Assembly (NCBI RefSeq): GCF_000499845.2
Contig: NC_023749.2
Span: 7,050,013-7,114,012, forward strand
Reading direction: 5' to 3'
DNA: 64,000 nt
From: Phaseolus vulgaris
Taxonomy: Eukaryota > Streptophyta > Magnoliopsida > Fabales > Fabaceae
Shown here: positions 47,217 through 57,804 of the stretch, one piece after another
Numbering within the stretch: the stretch's first letter is position 1
Layout: each line of letters begins with the position of its first letter
The notes under the pieces: model-generated
The model's input: the letters and a program-made list of their open reading frames with translations, nothing else
What the model was told of the DNA's origin: nothing
Databases searched by the model: none
Program-made: the position numbers and the translations under genes

Positions 47217-48235
47217 AGATTGGAGGGCAAGGAAATGATAGGTTGGTGAAATGTTATGGCTGTGAAATTTGTTAGCTGGGGAGTCTGAGGGTGTATCACG
47301 TCTGTCATGGAGAATAAGGATCCTTTATCTAAATATTATTGGCATAAATTAGTGTAAGTATTGAGTTCGGATATGGTGAACTGAGAATGGACACATTAAA
47401 TACCTGCTTTTAACACTTCTGTAGTATGTAGTTGAAGAAGGGGAGTGACAATGCAGAGAGGCTACAGAGGACCCCCTTAAAAATATCAGGGAGCAGCTAC
47501 AAATGTTGAGTTTATGTATATCTATAAGATGTAATTTAATAACTTGGATCAGAAAACAGAGCTGGAGCCATCCACTTGATACAAACCAATTAATGAAGTT
47601 CAAGAACTTTGTGAGTTGAGTGAGTAACTGGATTGAAATTCTCCTCCTGGTGTTTTGCACTTCCACTTCCAATGGTTTTATTTGGGAGAAGGTTGGTTTT
47701 TCTTTATGCTGTATTAGCTCCTAAACATCTCACTCCATTAACAAAAATTTCTATGTATAGTTTAGCCCTGAAACAGAACATTGGAATCCAAAACCATGTT
47801 CTGGATACCTTTTAGTGCAAATAATTCAAGTTTTTAGCTTTAATTTTTGCTCTCATATTCAAACTCTTAAAAATTTGGACTTTGAACATAATATCATGAA
47901 TTACATTTTCACTTCTAAAATCTTGATATTTCATCCTGTTCGTGAATATTATATAAACAATAAAGACTTCGCAACTTTTTTTATCACAAATGGAGAAGAG
48001 ACATTTTACACCTCATATACGAAGTCTTTAGCAACAAGTATATGGTTTTCTTAAAGCCTCCATGAGACATAAACAAAAACTAATTTGGAAAATAAAAATT
48101 TCCCTTCTTTCATCTTCAATTTCTAAGTCCATCCTATAGATGACTTTTATTAATTCTACAAATACCCATTTTGTGTATTTATACAAAGAGGGACAATTAG
48201 TTGTGATTTTTACAATAATAATATTGGTGAAAAAG
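47217..48235. other. FLA-B upstream region and spacer
   Basis: The first ~420 bp match the FLA-C upstream region (GGTGAAATGTTATGGCT, AAGGATCCTTTATCTAA, TAGATGTAATTTAATA-type words). 47900-48050 has a counterpart at 50935-51060 (CATTTTA..CC.CATA.ACGAA, AAAGAC.TC.CAAC). No gene is seen. Confidence 0.55.
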
Positions 48236-48560
48236 TAGGGTTATGCAGAGGCCAAATAAATGATGTGCTGGTGAAATGTTGTGGTTAACAGGTTGCAAAA
48301 TTTGTAGCTGTGGAGGGTATATCCCATCTGTCATAGAGATGAGGATTTGTTATCTAATTATTATTTGCATCTTTGCTGATAATGATGAGCTGATAATGGA
48401 CATATGATAATGCTGACATATTCATGGACACTTGCTTTTTAACATCTTTTGTAAGAAAAATAATGTAGTTGAAGAGGAGTGACCCACCTCACACATACTA
48501 AGGAGTTGTTGCAAATTGTTTTGTATTTCTATAAGATGATGCAGAGTTTTTAAACTGTGA
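48236..48560 (-). pseudogene. Orphan FLA promoter (gene body lost)
   Basis: Aligns with the FLA-B and FLA-C upstream regions: AAATGATGTGCTGGTGAAAT vs AAATGATAGTTTGGTGAAAT; ATATCCCATCTGTCATAGAG vs ATATCCCATCTTTCATAGAG; TTATCTAATTATTATTTGCA; then 'GTTGAAGAGGAGTGAC' as in GTTGAAG.GGG.A/GTGAC. The TATA position reads GGTTATGCAGAG in place of GGTTATATAGAG. No fasciclin coding follows on the minus side. It is best read as the remains of a third tandem FLA copy. Confidence 0.65.
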
Positions 48561-49408
48561 TTGTGCTCATGATTGTTGATACTGTCAAAAATCACATACA
48601 AGTACACTTAATTTAATTGCATTTTATATTGAGGAAACTTCGAAAACTTTAACGTTCTGGTCAAAATCGCAGTTGGATTGGGAACCATTTACTGATAAAA
48701 CTTTAATAAAACAAATCTTTAATAAACATTTAATTCAAAATATTCAAATTTACAAAAACTTATAGCTTAATTGAATTATTATTTTCATGACATGTACTTA
48801 ATTAAGATCCAAAGTAAAAGCTAAACTACGTCACTCTGCTTCGAGAGTAAAATCAAACTGTAGAATTTTAATTGAAAAATATAAAAATTTGAAATATTCA
48901 GTAAAATATATTTTTTAACAAAAATTAACTTAAACCTTAATTATGTCATGCTATAAAAAGCTCAGGTTGTACAGATGAAGTTATTGTTTCTGCTTCTGGA
49001 TAAAAGTCCACTTTTCTTAATAATAATAGATGTTATTGTAAACAACAAACACAAAATAGTTCGTATATATTTCTCTCCATCCTTTTCAACTCGATAACAT
49101 TCATTATGAATTAACTATATTTGGAAACTTTGGACAGTTTTTATATAAATAGTGCCTTGGAGGAAAATGTTTGAAAGAAAAAGAGGATAGGAGTTATGAA
49201 ACATGAATTCATTCCTGGTCATGCATATAAAGCATGATGATAGCAACAACATGGTTTCAGATAAGAATCGTTAATCATTCAAGCATTCTTTCCCTTTCCA
49301 TAACATCCATACACAAGAAACCACAAAGAGAGAAAAATTTAAACAAAAAAAGAAGCGCAAACAAAGAAATTAACCACAAAGAAAACTGAAAGTTCAGCTG
49401 CTAAATGA
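48561..49408. other. Spacer and FLA-C 3' flank
   Basis: No gene; AT-rich. From about 49190 the sequence parallels the FLA-B 3' flank. Confidence 0.5.
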
Positions 49409-50260
49409 TCAACTCCACATGGTTGCCATAGCGACCAAGGCTATCCCAAGTGACATCAACTTTGTTCCACTAACGCTGCTCAAACTGAGTGCCCCAGATT
49501 TATTGTGATCCTGGTTTGCTTCTTCTTGATCGTCATCAGAAGAGTTTTCCTTAGCAGCTTTGGGAGCCTTTGCAAGAGATGAAGGAGCCAAAGCTGGAGC
49601 CTTATTGGTTACAAAGAAATCTAGAGGAAGAAGTACCTTGTCCACGTGATAAATTCCAAGTTTGTTATCCGCGTATACTACTCCAAGAATGGTGGCATTG
49701 ACTACCCCGGTTGAAATGTTGACACTGTTACCTAATGCATTCACATTCAGTGGAAGCCTTGCAGGGTCTTTACCAGCCACTGTCTGCACAGGGTTGCTCA
49801 GAGAATCAAAGTTTGAGCTGGACACAAACTCTGGCAATATGTGGAACTGCACAAGTTCAATTTTCTGGCCTGCGTTTAGGGAGTTGAGGAAGCCAGCTTT
49901 GAGGTTGGAAAAGGCAGAATCATCTGGTGCAAGGATGGTTATGCCCCCACTCTTGGCTGTTATGAGCTGTGAGTTGATGTTGTTCATGATTTCTGTGGTT
50001 TTGAGGAGGCGGACCAGGGTTGAGAACATTTTGGCCTTTTTTAGGATTCTGGTGATGTCATCAGGGACAGAGTCAGGGGAGTCTGGAGACTGAGGTAATG
50101 TGGGGACTAATGGTTTTGGTGATGGTGCTGCAGCCTTTGGGGTATGGGGAGTTTTTGCTGCAGGGGCTTTTGGGGCTGCTGCAGGTGCAGGTGAAATGGC
50201 CAAGGTGGTAGAGGAAAATAGTAGCAAGAGTGAGAGGGAGAAAAGGGTTGCTTGTTTCAT
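49409..50260 (-). CDS. FLA: Fasciclin-like arabinogalactan protein (FLA-C)
   Basis: Single exon, 283 aa from the Met at 50260. The frame stays open 28 codons further upstream, but the Met at 50260 is the one that starts FLA-B and opens directly into the signal peptide, so the extension is 5' UTR. Domain order is as in FLA-B: signal peptide, Ala/Pro/Lys glycomodules, one fasciclin domain (H1 TILAPDDSAF, QFHIL, H2 LGIYHVDKVLLP), APALAPSS, acidic linker (SSDDDQEE) and GPI tail (LMSLGIALVAMATMWS). Residues 1 to about 240 match FLA-B almost perfectly, while the C-terminal ~43 residues diverge clearly. Confidence 0.92.
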   Translation of the reverse strand: MKQATLFSLSLLLLFSSTTLAISPAPAAAPKAPAAKTPHTPKAAAPSPKPLVPTLPQSPDSPDSVPDDITRILKKAKMFSTLVRLLKTTEIMNNINSQLITAKSGGITILAPDDSAFSNLKAGFLNSLNAGQKIELVQFHILPEFVSSSNFDSLSNPVQTVAGKDPARLPLNVNALGNSVNISTGVVNATILGVVYADNKLGIYHVDKVLLPLDFFVTNKAPALAPSSLAKAPKAAKENSSDDDQEEANQDHNKSGALSLSSVSGTKLMSLGIALVAMATMWS

Positions 50261-50380
50261 CTTCCAGTTGCCAATTGAAGCCTGTAGATATGGCTTTGAT
50301 GATTGTGGAAGTATGTGAATGATTTGAATTAATGATTCTTGCAATTTGTGTCTGATGTTTGGGATGTGTGAAGGGGAGGG

Positions 50381-50390
50381 TTATATATAG
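50381..50390 (-). promoter_or_regulatory. TATA box of FLA-C
   Basis: CTATATATAA on the minus strand, about 120 bp before the chosen ATG. This also supports the start at 50260, since starting at 50344 would leave only about 36 bp. Confidence 0.65.
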
Positions 50391-51925
50391 GCCAAGAAAA
50401 TGATAGTTTGGTGAAATGTTATGGCTATGAAATCTGTTAGTTGTGAAGTGTGAGGATATATCCCATCTTTCATAGAGAACAAGGATCCTTTATCTAATTA
50501 TTGTTGGCATGTTTGCAAAACAGATGCTATAGGTTAACTATATTGGGTAAGTTTGGTTATGGTGAGCTGAGCATAGCACATGTATATTTATAAATAAATA
50601 GGTTAAATACATTGTTAAAAAATGTTTGTAATATATTGTTGAAGGGGAATGACTGTGGAGAGGCTAGAGAGGAACCCTAAAAAATAGGGAATTGCATCTG
50701 CAATTGTTATGTATGTTTATTAGATGTAATTTAATACCATGGATCAGGAAGAGCCATTGACAAAGGTTGGAACTCCTACTGGCATTCTGAACTTCCAATT
50801 CAAATGGTGTCAATTGGGACAAGGTATGATGAGTTTATTAACTCATAAAATACCTTCTTTAAAATCATACTAATTACTGTTTTTAATTTATTGATAGAGT
50901 AAAACTTTTTACACTCTTAAAATTGTGATTATTTTATCTTGTCCATGTATAATATATAAATAAAGACATCACAACCTTTTGATTTTAGTACAAACAAACT
51001 AGGACAAGACATTTTAACCCATACGAATCTCACTTTTGGATATAGATCCACATTTCGTGCTAAGTAATTGATGTTATTGCTAAAATATAAAGACAAATTA
51101 ATTTTGATATAATTATTGGATTTTGCTCTTCCTCTTCCAATGGTTTTAGTTAGGAGAAGGTTGAATTTTCTTTTAACCAAATATTACCTCCCTAGCCTTC
51201 CTGTTGATTAATAACACAGAAAAATGCTAGATAGGTTGACAAAATTCCTACTACACCTTTTTTCCACTTCAACACTCTTTGCATTGATTATTTGATCAAC
51301 TATGTTAAGTGAACAATCATCTGACACTGAATAACATTAGCCTCTAGCTAAAGATTAATATCTATAAGTCATGGCTAATGAAGCACATTATACATGGGTA
51401 CTCCAGAAATAATGTCTAATTGTTGAAAGAAGATTATACCTTAAACCATAAAACAGAACCATAATAACATGAAAAGAAAAAAGAAGCAGAACCATTTTCG
51501 ATTTGCTGTTAAACCATACTAGTCTCCATACATTGATTCATATTTAATTAAAAATACAAGAGAAATGGCTTCCATCATCATACCTATACATGTCACTAAA
51601 AGATCATGTACGCACTGTCATTAAGAGAACAAATATGTCCAAAATCAGACTAAACTCCTATCTTCTTACTTAACCATTACCCTTGTCACAAACAAAACAT
51701 AATTACAGCAATCAAAAAGGTGATTTAGAAAGTTCTCATGTCCTTAATTTAACACTAATGTACTCAGCAGCCGTACTCATTCTTGGACATTCATTCTCTT
51801 TGGTTCCTCCAGCAGACCAGCTTCGACTGAGTACAATCCAAAAGGTGGGCTAACATCCGCCAAAATTGGGAAACATGTTAGTTCTAGACCAAGTAACAAT
51901 TCATGGAATTGATTTTCCTATAATT
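50391..51925. other. FLA-C upstream region and spacer
   Basis: About 50391-50800 is homologous to the FLA-B upstream region and the orphan promoter; 50935-51180 parallels 47900-48050. I see no gene in 51200-51925. Confidence 0.5.
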
Positions 51926-51930
51926 TCTAT

Positions 51931-52195
51931 TCAGTTCCTACAACCAGCCTTTGAATCTCTCAATTCCTTCAGCTCCTTTTTCTCCAAGGTGGAGATTTGT
52001 GGCTTAGTAGTACACCCCATAGAAACAGAAAAGGCTTCCATATAAGGTTTTAAGGTAGCCACCATAAGGTCCTTCAATTTTCCAAGAACCTCGAGTCCTT
52101 CCTTTTAGTTCATAATGAAACTACTTATGTGACGCAATTATGTTCTTGGTCTGTTTTTCAAGTTCTTTATCAAACTTTTGTACATTGCCAATGCA
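51931..52195 (-). pseudogene. Possible gene relic of unknown family
   Basis: The minus strand reads KFDKELEKQTKNIIASHK, then a stop and frame change, then LEVLGKLKDLMVATLKPYME and later STLEKKELKELRDSKAG before a TGA at 51931. The composition (charged, coil-like) looks like former protein, but no family is recognised and the frame is broken. A terminal exon of a real gene read across a misplaced junction is also possible. Confidence 0.3.
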
Positions 52196-52472
52196 TAGTT
52201 TTTACCTTGGAAACTGAGGAAAGTATTGGCAGATATGTTTACACATCATAATATGTATCAACTTAACTCCATGTAGTTTGAGATGAAAATTTTGGTTGTC
52301 TTAATTGCATCAAAATTCACACAAAACAATCTTAATTGTATCAAAAGAAACACATCTAAATAACTCAACCCTTCAGAATTCACATGTTCCTCAAACACTA
52401 CGCAGCTCAGAGAAAGAACATAAATTCAAAATCATCAAATAGATTGTCTGGTCTGGTATGGTCTACCAGCCT

Positions 52473-53270
52473 TCAACATGAAAGAACCACGAATGCAACT
52501 AAAGCAACTCCAAGGGACGCCAACGTTGTTCCTAGAGTACTCATCAAACTGCATGCGCCAGCACTGTCCTTGGATGTTCCAAGGCTATCATCAGCAGATG
52601 AGTTATCATTATCAGTTTTTGTCGATATTGTAGGAGAGGGTGCAGGAGCTGGTGGCTTAGGCTTGAAGAAGTCCAAAGGAAGAAGCACCTTGTCCACATG
52701 ATATATAGCAAGCACCTTATCTGAGTATATAACTCCTGTGACCGTGGCATTGACCACTCCTGTTGAGATATTCACATTGTTGCCATATGCTGTCACGTTT
52801 AGTTGCAACCTGGCAGGGTTATCCCCAGCTAGTGTTCTCACAGGGTTGCTCAGAGAATCAAAGTTTAAGCTTGAAACGTAAGTGGGAAGAATATGGAACT
52901 GCAAAAGTTCGATCTTTTGATTGTCAGCCAGAGAGTTCAGGAACCCCACTTTGAGATGTGAAAAGCTACTGTCATCTGGGGCAAAGATGGTTAAGCCACC
53001 TGATTTTATGGTTATGAGCTGAGCATTGATTTGGTTGATCAATTGGGTGGTTTTCATTAGGCGAATTAGGACGTTAAATGATTTGGCCTTCCTCAATATT
53101 CTGATGATGTCATCGGGGGAAGAATCAGAGGTGTCAGAAGAGGGTGACTGGGATAGTGCTGGGACAATTGGTTTTGATGGAGCTGCATCAGGAGCTTGGG
53201 CTAATGTGGTTGAATATAAGGAGGAAAAAGGTATGAAGAGTAGAAGGGAGAATAAAACTAAAAGCTTCAT
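52473..53270 (-). CDS. FLA: Fasciclin-like arabinogalactan protein (FLA-D)
   Basis: Single exon, 265 aa. The signal peptide ends near TTLA|QAPD (about residue 24). A short glycomodule follows (APDAAPSKPIVPALSQSPSS), then one fasciclin domain with H1 TIFAPDDSSF, the QFHIL centre and H2 LAIYHVDKVLLP. Sequons occur at NVT, NIS and NAT. After KPKPPAPAPSPT comes a Ser/Asp-rich linker and a hydrophobic C-terminus (TTLASLGVALVAFVVLSC) for GPI anchoring. It combines features of FLA-A (KTTQLINQ.NAQL) and of FLA-B/C (HVDKV), so it is intermediate within the cluster. It is one of the single-domain, FLA11/12-like group. Confidence 0.93.
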   Translation of the reverse strand: MKLLVLFSLLLFIPFSSLYSTTLAQAPDAAPSKPIVPALSQSPSSDTSDSSPDDIIRILRKAKSFNVLIRLMKTTQLINQINAQLITIKSGGLTIFAPDDSSFSHLKVGFLNSLADNQKIELLQFHILPTYVSSLNFDSLSNPVRTLAGDNPARLQLNVTAYGNNVNISTGVVNATVTGVIYSDKVLAIYHVDKVLLPLDFFKPKPPAPAPSPTISTKTDNDNSSADDSLGTSKDSAGACSLMSTLGTTLASLGVALVAFVVLSC

Positions 53271-53367
53271 TTTCTATGAGCAATTACAAGTTGCTAGTGA
53301 AGGCTCTAGAGTAAAGTTTTTGTTATTTGAATGGTGTTTGATGTGTGGAAGATGTGGAATGGGGTGG

Positions 53368-53376
53368 TTTTTATAG
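53368..53376 (-). promoter_or_regulatory. TATA box of FLA-D
   Basis: CTATAAAAA on the minus strand, about 100 bp before the start codon. Confidence 0.6.
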
Positions 53377-56300
53377 GGACTAGGAATGTGATAGGTGGAA
53401 TAAATGGATGAAGCTTTGGTAATGAATTTCCCTATGTATAAGTTTGTTATGTGTGAGGTCTGTCTGTGGTGGTCCTGTTGGAGATTAAGGTGATGCATCA
53501 AGGTGGATGAGATAAAGGTGATTGAGAACAATGTTTTTTGCCTTTTGCTTGGCAATGCAGGAAAAAGAGGAGTTAAAGTTAGAGCTCAATTGGGTGCCAA
53601 ATGCACATTAATGAAATTGTGATGCTTCTTTCCACTGATGCAGTAATGCCATTTAGATTCTGAACTTTTCATAATTGCTATAAACTATATACTTATAATT
53701 ACATTACAAACACCTTAAAAATGTTAATCTTAAGCATTTCAGATAATATTATCTTATTGGTACAAAATATAATTAAGAATGTCTCAAGTTCCCAAATCTC
53801 CAAGGCAAGATAGTTGTCTCAAATGCTGCACAACTATGGAGGTACTTTTTTGCAAGAGAAAAAGACATCGTAATGACTAATGATACTAGAAGATTGATTG
53901 TAGAACTACTTAATTAAAAACTTGTGAGTGCTTTCATACATGTTACCTAATTAAATTGCTGAGGGCCCAGAACTTGGGAGATTTAAAAATCTGATATTGG
54001 TAAGTTGTTATCACTACATTAGATGCAACAAAAGGTTAATATTTTGCCACCTTTTGACAGTTCTGAAAGGAAAAGTATATTTCTCCCTACTTTTATATCA
54101 TTTTATGAATAAAACATTTATCACTTCTTTTTGTTCATTGAATCCAATATAAATAGAACTTTGAGGATATGAATCTCATTAAACCAAGCACCATTAATGA
54201 ATCTCATATGAGGGTGTTGCTTTGAGCTTTGAGCTTTGGAGGCTGATTCCCACCTCCTTTCAGGTTTCATATGTTTATTATTTTTAGTGTTATATGTCTT
54301 TCATATGAATCTATGGATATTGCTTTTATGAAGGGTTACCTCTTTCTCTTGTGTTTGTTTCCATAAAAAGGTATTGATAATTTGTTGCAAGCTAAAAAAG
54401 AAAAGTGTGTCCTATTGATAGATGAATTGCATGTTAAGTTTCTATTGAATTCACATGTTAAATACCCTCTAACACCAACCCTCTAATAATATAATACTTA
54501 AAATTATTTATAATATAAAAAATAACCAGTATTCTTTTCTTTTTCTTAATCTTACTCAATTTAAAACTAATATAAAATAATTGATTTGGGTATATTAATT
54601 TAAGTTTATATAAATAATGTTATTTTCTTATTTTAGTCTCTGTATATGACTTTTAAATTTTTTACTTTTGTGATAGTATTTTTTAGTACTTAATATTAGT
54701 TATATTTAATTTATAAGCAAAAAATATGAAATATCAATTAAAATAATTACATTACTTTTAAGTGTGCTATTTCAATTAAGTAATATATTTAATTTTTTTT
54801 TATAAATGAGATAATCACTTTTTTTAACTTCTAATATATTATGAACAATAATTTTTGTATTATTTTCAGAATAATAGTGAATTTTTTATATATTAAAATT
54901 ATTTATAAAAAAAAATATTACATATAATATTCATTTTGTATCTATATATTTATCATTATATATGTAAACAATGATTGTGACGAAATATATTATATTATGA
55001 ATAAAAATATTGATATTAGTTTTAAATTGTATAAGAGATAATTTATATATATATATATATTAATTTAAATATACTGTAATTAGTATTTATGAAAATATAA
55101 TTAACACATTTTTTTTATTTTGTCTTTCAAGATAAAATACTTGCCATGCTATTAGAATATAAATAGTTAATTATAGCCTCATTCAAAATTATAATATCTA
55201 AATTAATATATAAAAATTAAATTACAAGCTTCTAAATAAATTATAATTATTTTAATAAAATACAATGTTAAAAATCTATATTAGTGAATACAAAATAACA
55301 TATATAAAAATTTTATTTATATTAAATAAAAATATAATACTTAACTAAATTTTAAAAACTTAAAAAATATAATTATCTTCGTTGAATGTATTTACTTTAA
55401 TTATATTAATTTACATTTATTATTTTTAGGGTTACCATGATTTATGATTAGAACTACAAAGAATTATTTTAAAATGTCAGAGATTTAAAATTAAGAGACA
55501 TTTTTGCAGGAAGTAAAATCATTAAACCTAACTAAAATTATTAAATTTTGTAATAGCTATTTAAAATTTATATTTAAAATATTTTTTAATTGAATTTCAC
55601 TTGCAATCAAAATTCAGAAAATTAACTATATGCAAATCATTGTTTCACTTAATTATTCGCAATTTTGGAAAATCACAAAGGGAAAAGGCATCATGTATAA
55701 CATTATAGGAAAGGATTTTTTCTTTTAACTACTTTTTTTACATAATTCACCTTCTGAGTAACTGCTTTTTAAATTTAAATAACTACTCACAATAAAAAAA
55801 AATCACCTACACAATAAAAAAATTATATTTATTTTTATAATTTAATCATATATTTTTATTTCAATAATTATTATAATAATAATTTCTTTTGCCAAAAGAA
55901 GGTGAACAGTATGTGTTTGTACTATAGTTCTATTATAAGTAAAACAAAACTGTATAAAAAAAATTATAATTCAGCCACCTTGACCTTCCCATCAAATATC
56001 CTCTTTGACACACCTTGCAAATTATTTTAAATATATGATATTATATTAAAAAGTACTTTTTAATACCTTAAAAATCTTAAACACTTAGTTAAAGAAAACT
56101 ATTACTAGGATATATATTGACTATAATATTATGAAAATAGTTTCTTTTTAGTGAAAGAAAATATATGCTTACTTTTATGATATGCTTTTGACAACTTTGT
56201 TGAAAAATCACATTTTTTTTATTAATTTTAGAGCATTTCTAATATTCAGCTAAAAAATGGAAAACTTGTATCTTCTAAAATCTACTTTTAAATATGAAAA

Positions 56301-56935
56301 CATAACGATAATGTAAGACTCAATAGACAATCAGTCATAGAAATAAATAAAAAAAAAATTTTTACATTAAATATAATATATAATTATTTTAATCATTTTT
56401 TTATATTTTTAATATATATTATTATATTGTTAGAATATTATAGAATGAGAGTATTTTATGTGGCAAACTATAATTTATTTAAATTATAATCAGTAATGGA
56501 TGAAGATTCTTTTACACTCAAAATATAAAAATTAATATTGTAAAATGAATATAGGTAAAGAAAGTTAACATTGTCAAATTAATATTCCATAATGTCATAT
56601 TTAACAATAGTTAACAAAACTTCTGTATGAATTCTCTATTAAAAGATCATTGTATGCAACTTTTACACAATTTTTAAATTTCTCATAAGTAGTAATACAT
56701 AAGATATATGAAGTTTTTCTTGTAGGGGAAAGAAGGAAGAAAGCCTTCATAAATCAAATATAATTTCCACCACAGCCTGAAACTTGAATCATCAGAGAAG
56801 GAAAAAGAACAGAAAAAAAGGCCAATTATTTAAAACCACTGTATCTGCAAAATGTTGATCGTTCACCTTTCAATCCACCCTAGATGGCATAGTTTCACTT
56901 CAATGCTTATATTCTTAACCTTCAACCTCTCATTG
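53377..56935. other. Long AT-rich intergenic region
   Basis: About 3.5 kb with no open frame of note and no repeat I could match elsewhere in the window. 54480-56700 is very AT-rich, with short poly-A/T and AT runs. Confidence 0.6.
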
Positions 56936-57727
56936 TCACCACGAAAATGCTGCAACTAAAAGTGCAGCAGCCCATGTCACATGCTGCTGTTTCACACTGA
57001 TAGCAGCAGATTCAGCATCATCTGCAGGAGTTTCTGTGCTGTCTGCAGATTTCTTCTTAGACCCTTTAGACTTTTCTGGCGCTGGAGCTGGAGCAGGAGG
57101 CTTAGCAACAAAGAAATCCCGAGGAAGAAGCACCTTGTCCACTTGGTAAACCGCGAGCTGGTGATCAGTGTAAACAGTGCCACCTAATGTAACGTTAACA
57201 ATCCCCGTTGTCATGTTAACTTGGTTCCCTCCTGAGCTTGTTATGTTGAGTGCCAACCTATCAGGGTTTTCACCGGCCTGTGTTCTCACGGGGTTGCTGA
57301 GAGTGTCAAAGTTTGAAACGGAAACGAATGTGGGTAGCAAGTGGAATTGGATGAGCTCGTTCTTTTGTTGGTCGTTGAGGGAGTTGAGGAAGCCAGGTTT
57401 GAGGCTTGAAAAGGCATTGTCGTTGGGTGCAAATAAGGTTAAGCCACCGTTTGTGGTAAGGAGTTGGGAGTTGATTTGGTTGGAAACTTGTGTGGCTTGA
57501 AGGAGACGGATTAGGGTGGTGAACCCTCCAGCCTTTTTGAGGATTCTGATGATGTCTGTGGGGGGTGAGGAGGGTACCGGGGCCGGAGTGATGGCCGTGG
57601 TGGGAGTGGCGGGGGCGGTTGGTGCGGCGGCGGGTGACTGGGCTAAAGAGATGGTGGAATGGGAAAAGAGTAGTATTATAAGAAGTGGAAGGGTAAGAGA
57701 GAAGAGTGGAGGGTTCATGATGACCAT
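56936..57727 (-). CDS. FLA: Fasciclin-like arabinogalactan protein (FLA-E)
   Basis: Single exon, 263 aa (260 if the second Met, at 57718, is used; that start opens directly into the hydrophobic core). The signal peptide ends near ISLA|QSPA. A glycomodule rich in AP, TP and SP follows (PAAAPTAPATPTTAITPAPV). The fasciclin domain has H1 TLFAPNDNAF, the QFHLL centre and H2 LAVYQVDKVLLP. PAPAPAPE, a Lys/Ser/Glu linker and a hydrophobic tail (AALLVAAFSW) end the protein. It is the most distant member of the cluster. Its LQATQ, APNDNAF and YQVDKVLLP motifs are close to what I recall of Arabidopsis FLA11/FLA12, so it may be the conserved member from which the others expanded (inference). Confidence 0.93.
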   Translation of the reverse strand: MVIMNPPLFSLTLPLLIILLFSHSTISLAQSPAAAPTAPATPTTAITPAPVPSSPPTDIIRILKKAGGFTTLIRLLQATQVSNQINSQLLTTNGGLTLFAPNDNAFSSLKPGFLNSLNDQQKNELIQFHLLPTFVSVSNFDTLSNPVRTQAGENPDRLALNITSSGGNQVNMTTGIVNVTLGGTVYTDHQLAVYQVDKVLLPRDFFVAKPPAPAPAPEKSKGSKKKSADSTETPADDAESAAISVKQQHVTWAAALLVAAFSW

Positions 57728-57796
57728 CTTTTGGAGGTGAGAAAGGAAAGAGTGGTCCTTGAAGTGAGATTTGATGTGGGGATGATGGAGGGAGGG

Positions 57797-57804
57797 TAAT
57801 ATAT
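57797..57804 (-). promoter_or_regulatory. Probable TATA box of FLA-E
   Basis: ATATATTA on the minus strand, about 75 bp before the ATG. Weaker than those of the other FLAs. Confidence 0.4.

Noticed and set aside
50261..50344. N-terminal extension of FLA-C by 28 residues
   Set aside because: The extension is absent from FLA-B, would bury the signal peptide, and would leave too short a distance to the TATA box.
41958..57740. Antisense open frames of 60-140 aa opposite each FLA gene (for example 42445-42720, 49662-50093, 57177-57500)
   Set aside because: Shadows of the GC-richer FLA coding sequence. The same antisense frames appear over all paralogues and have no independent start context or family resemblance.
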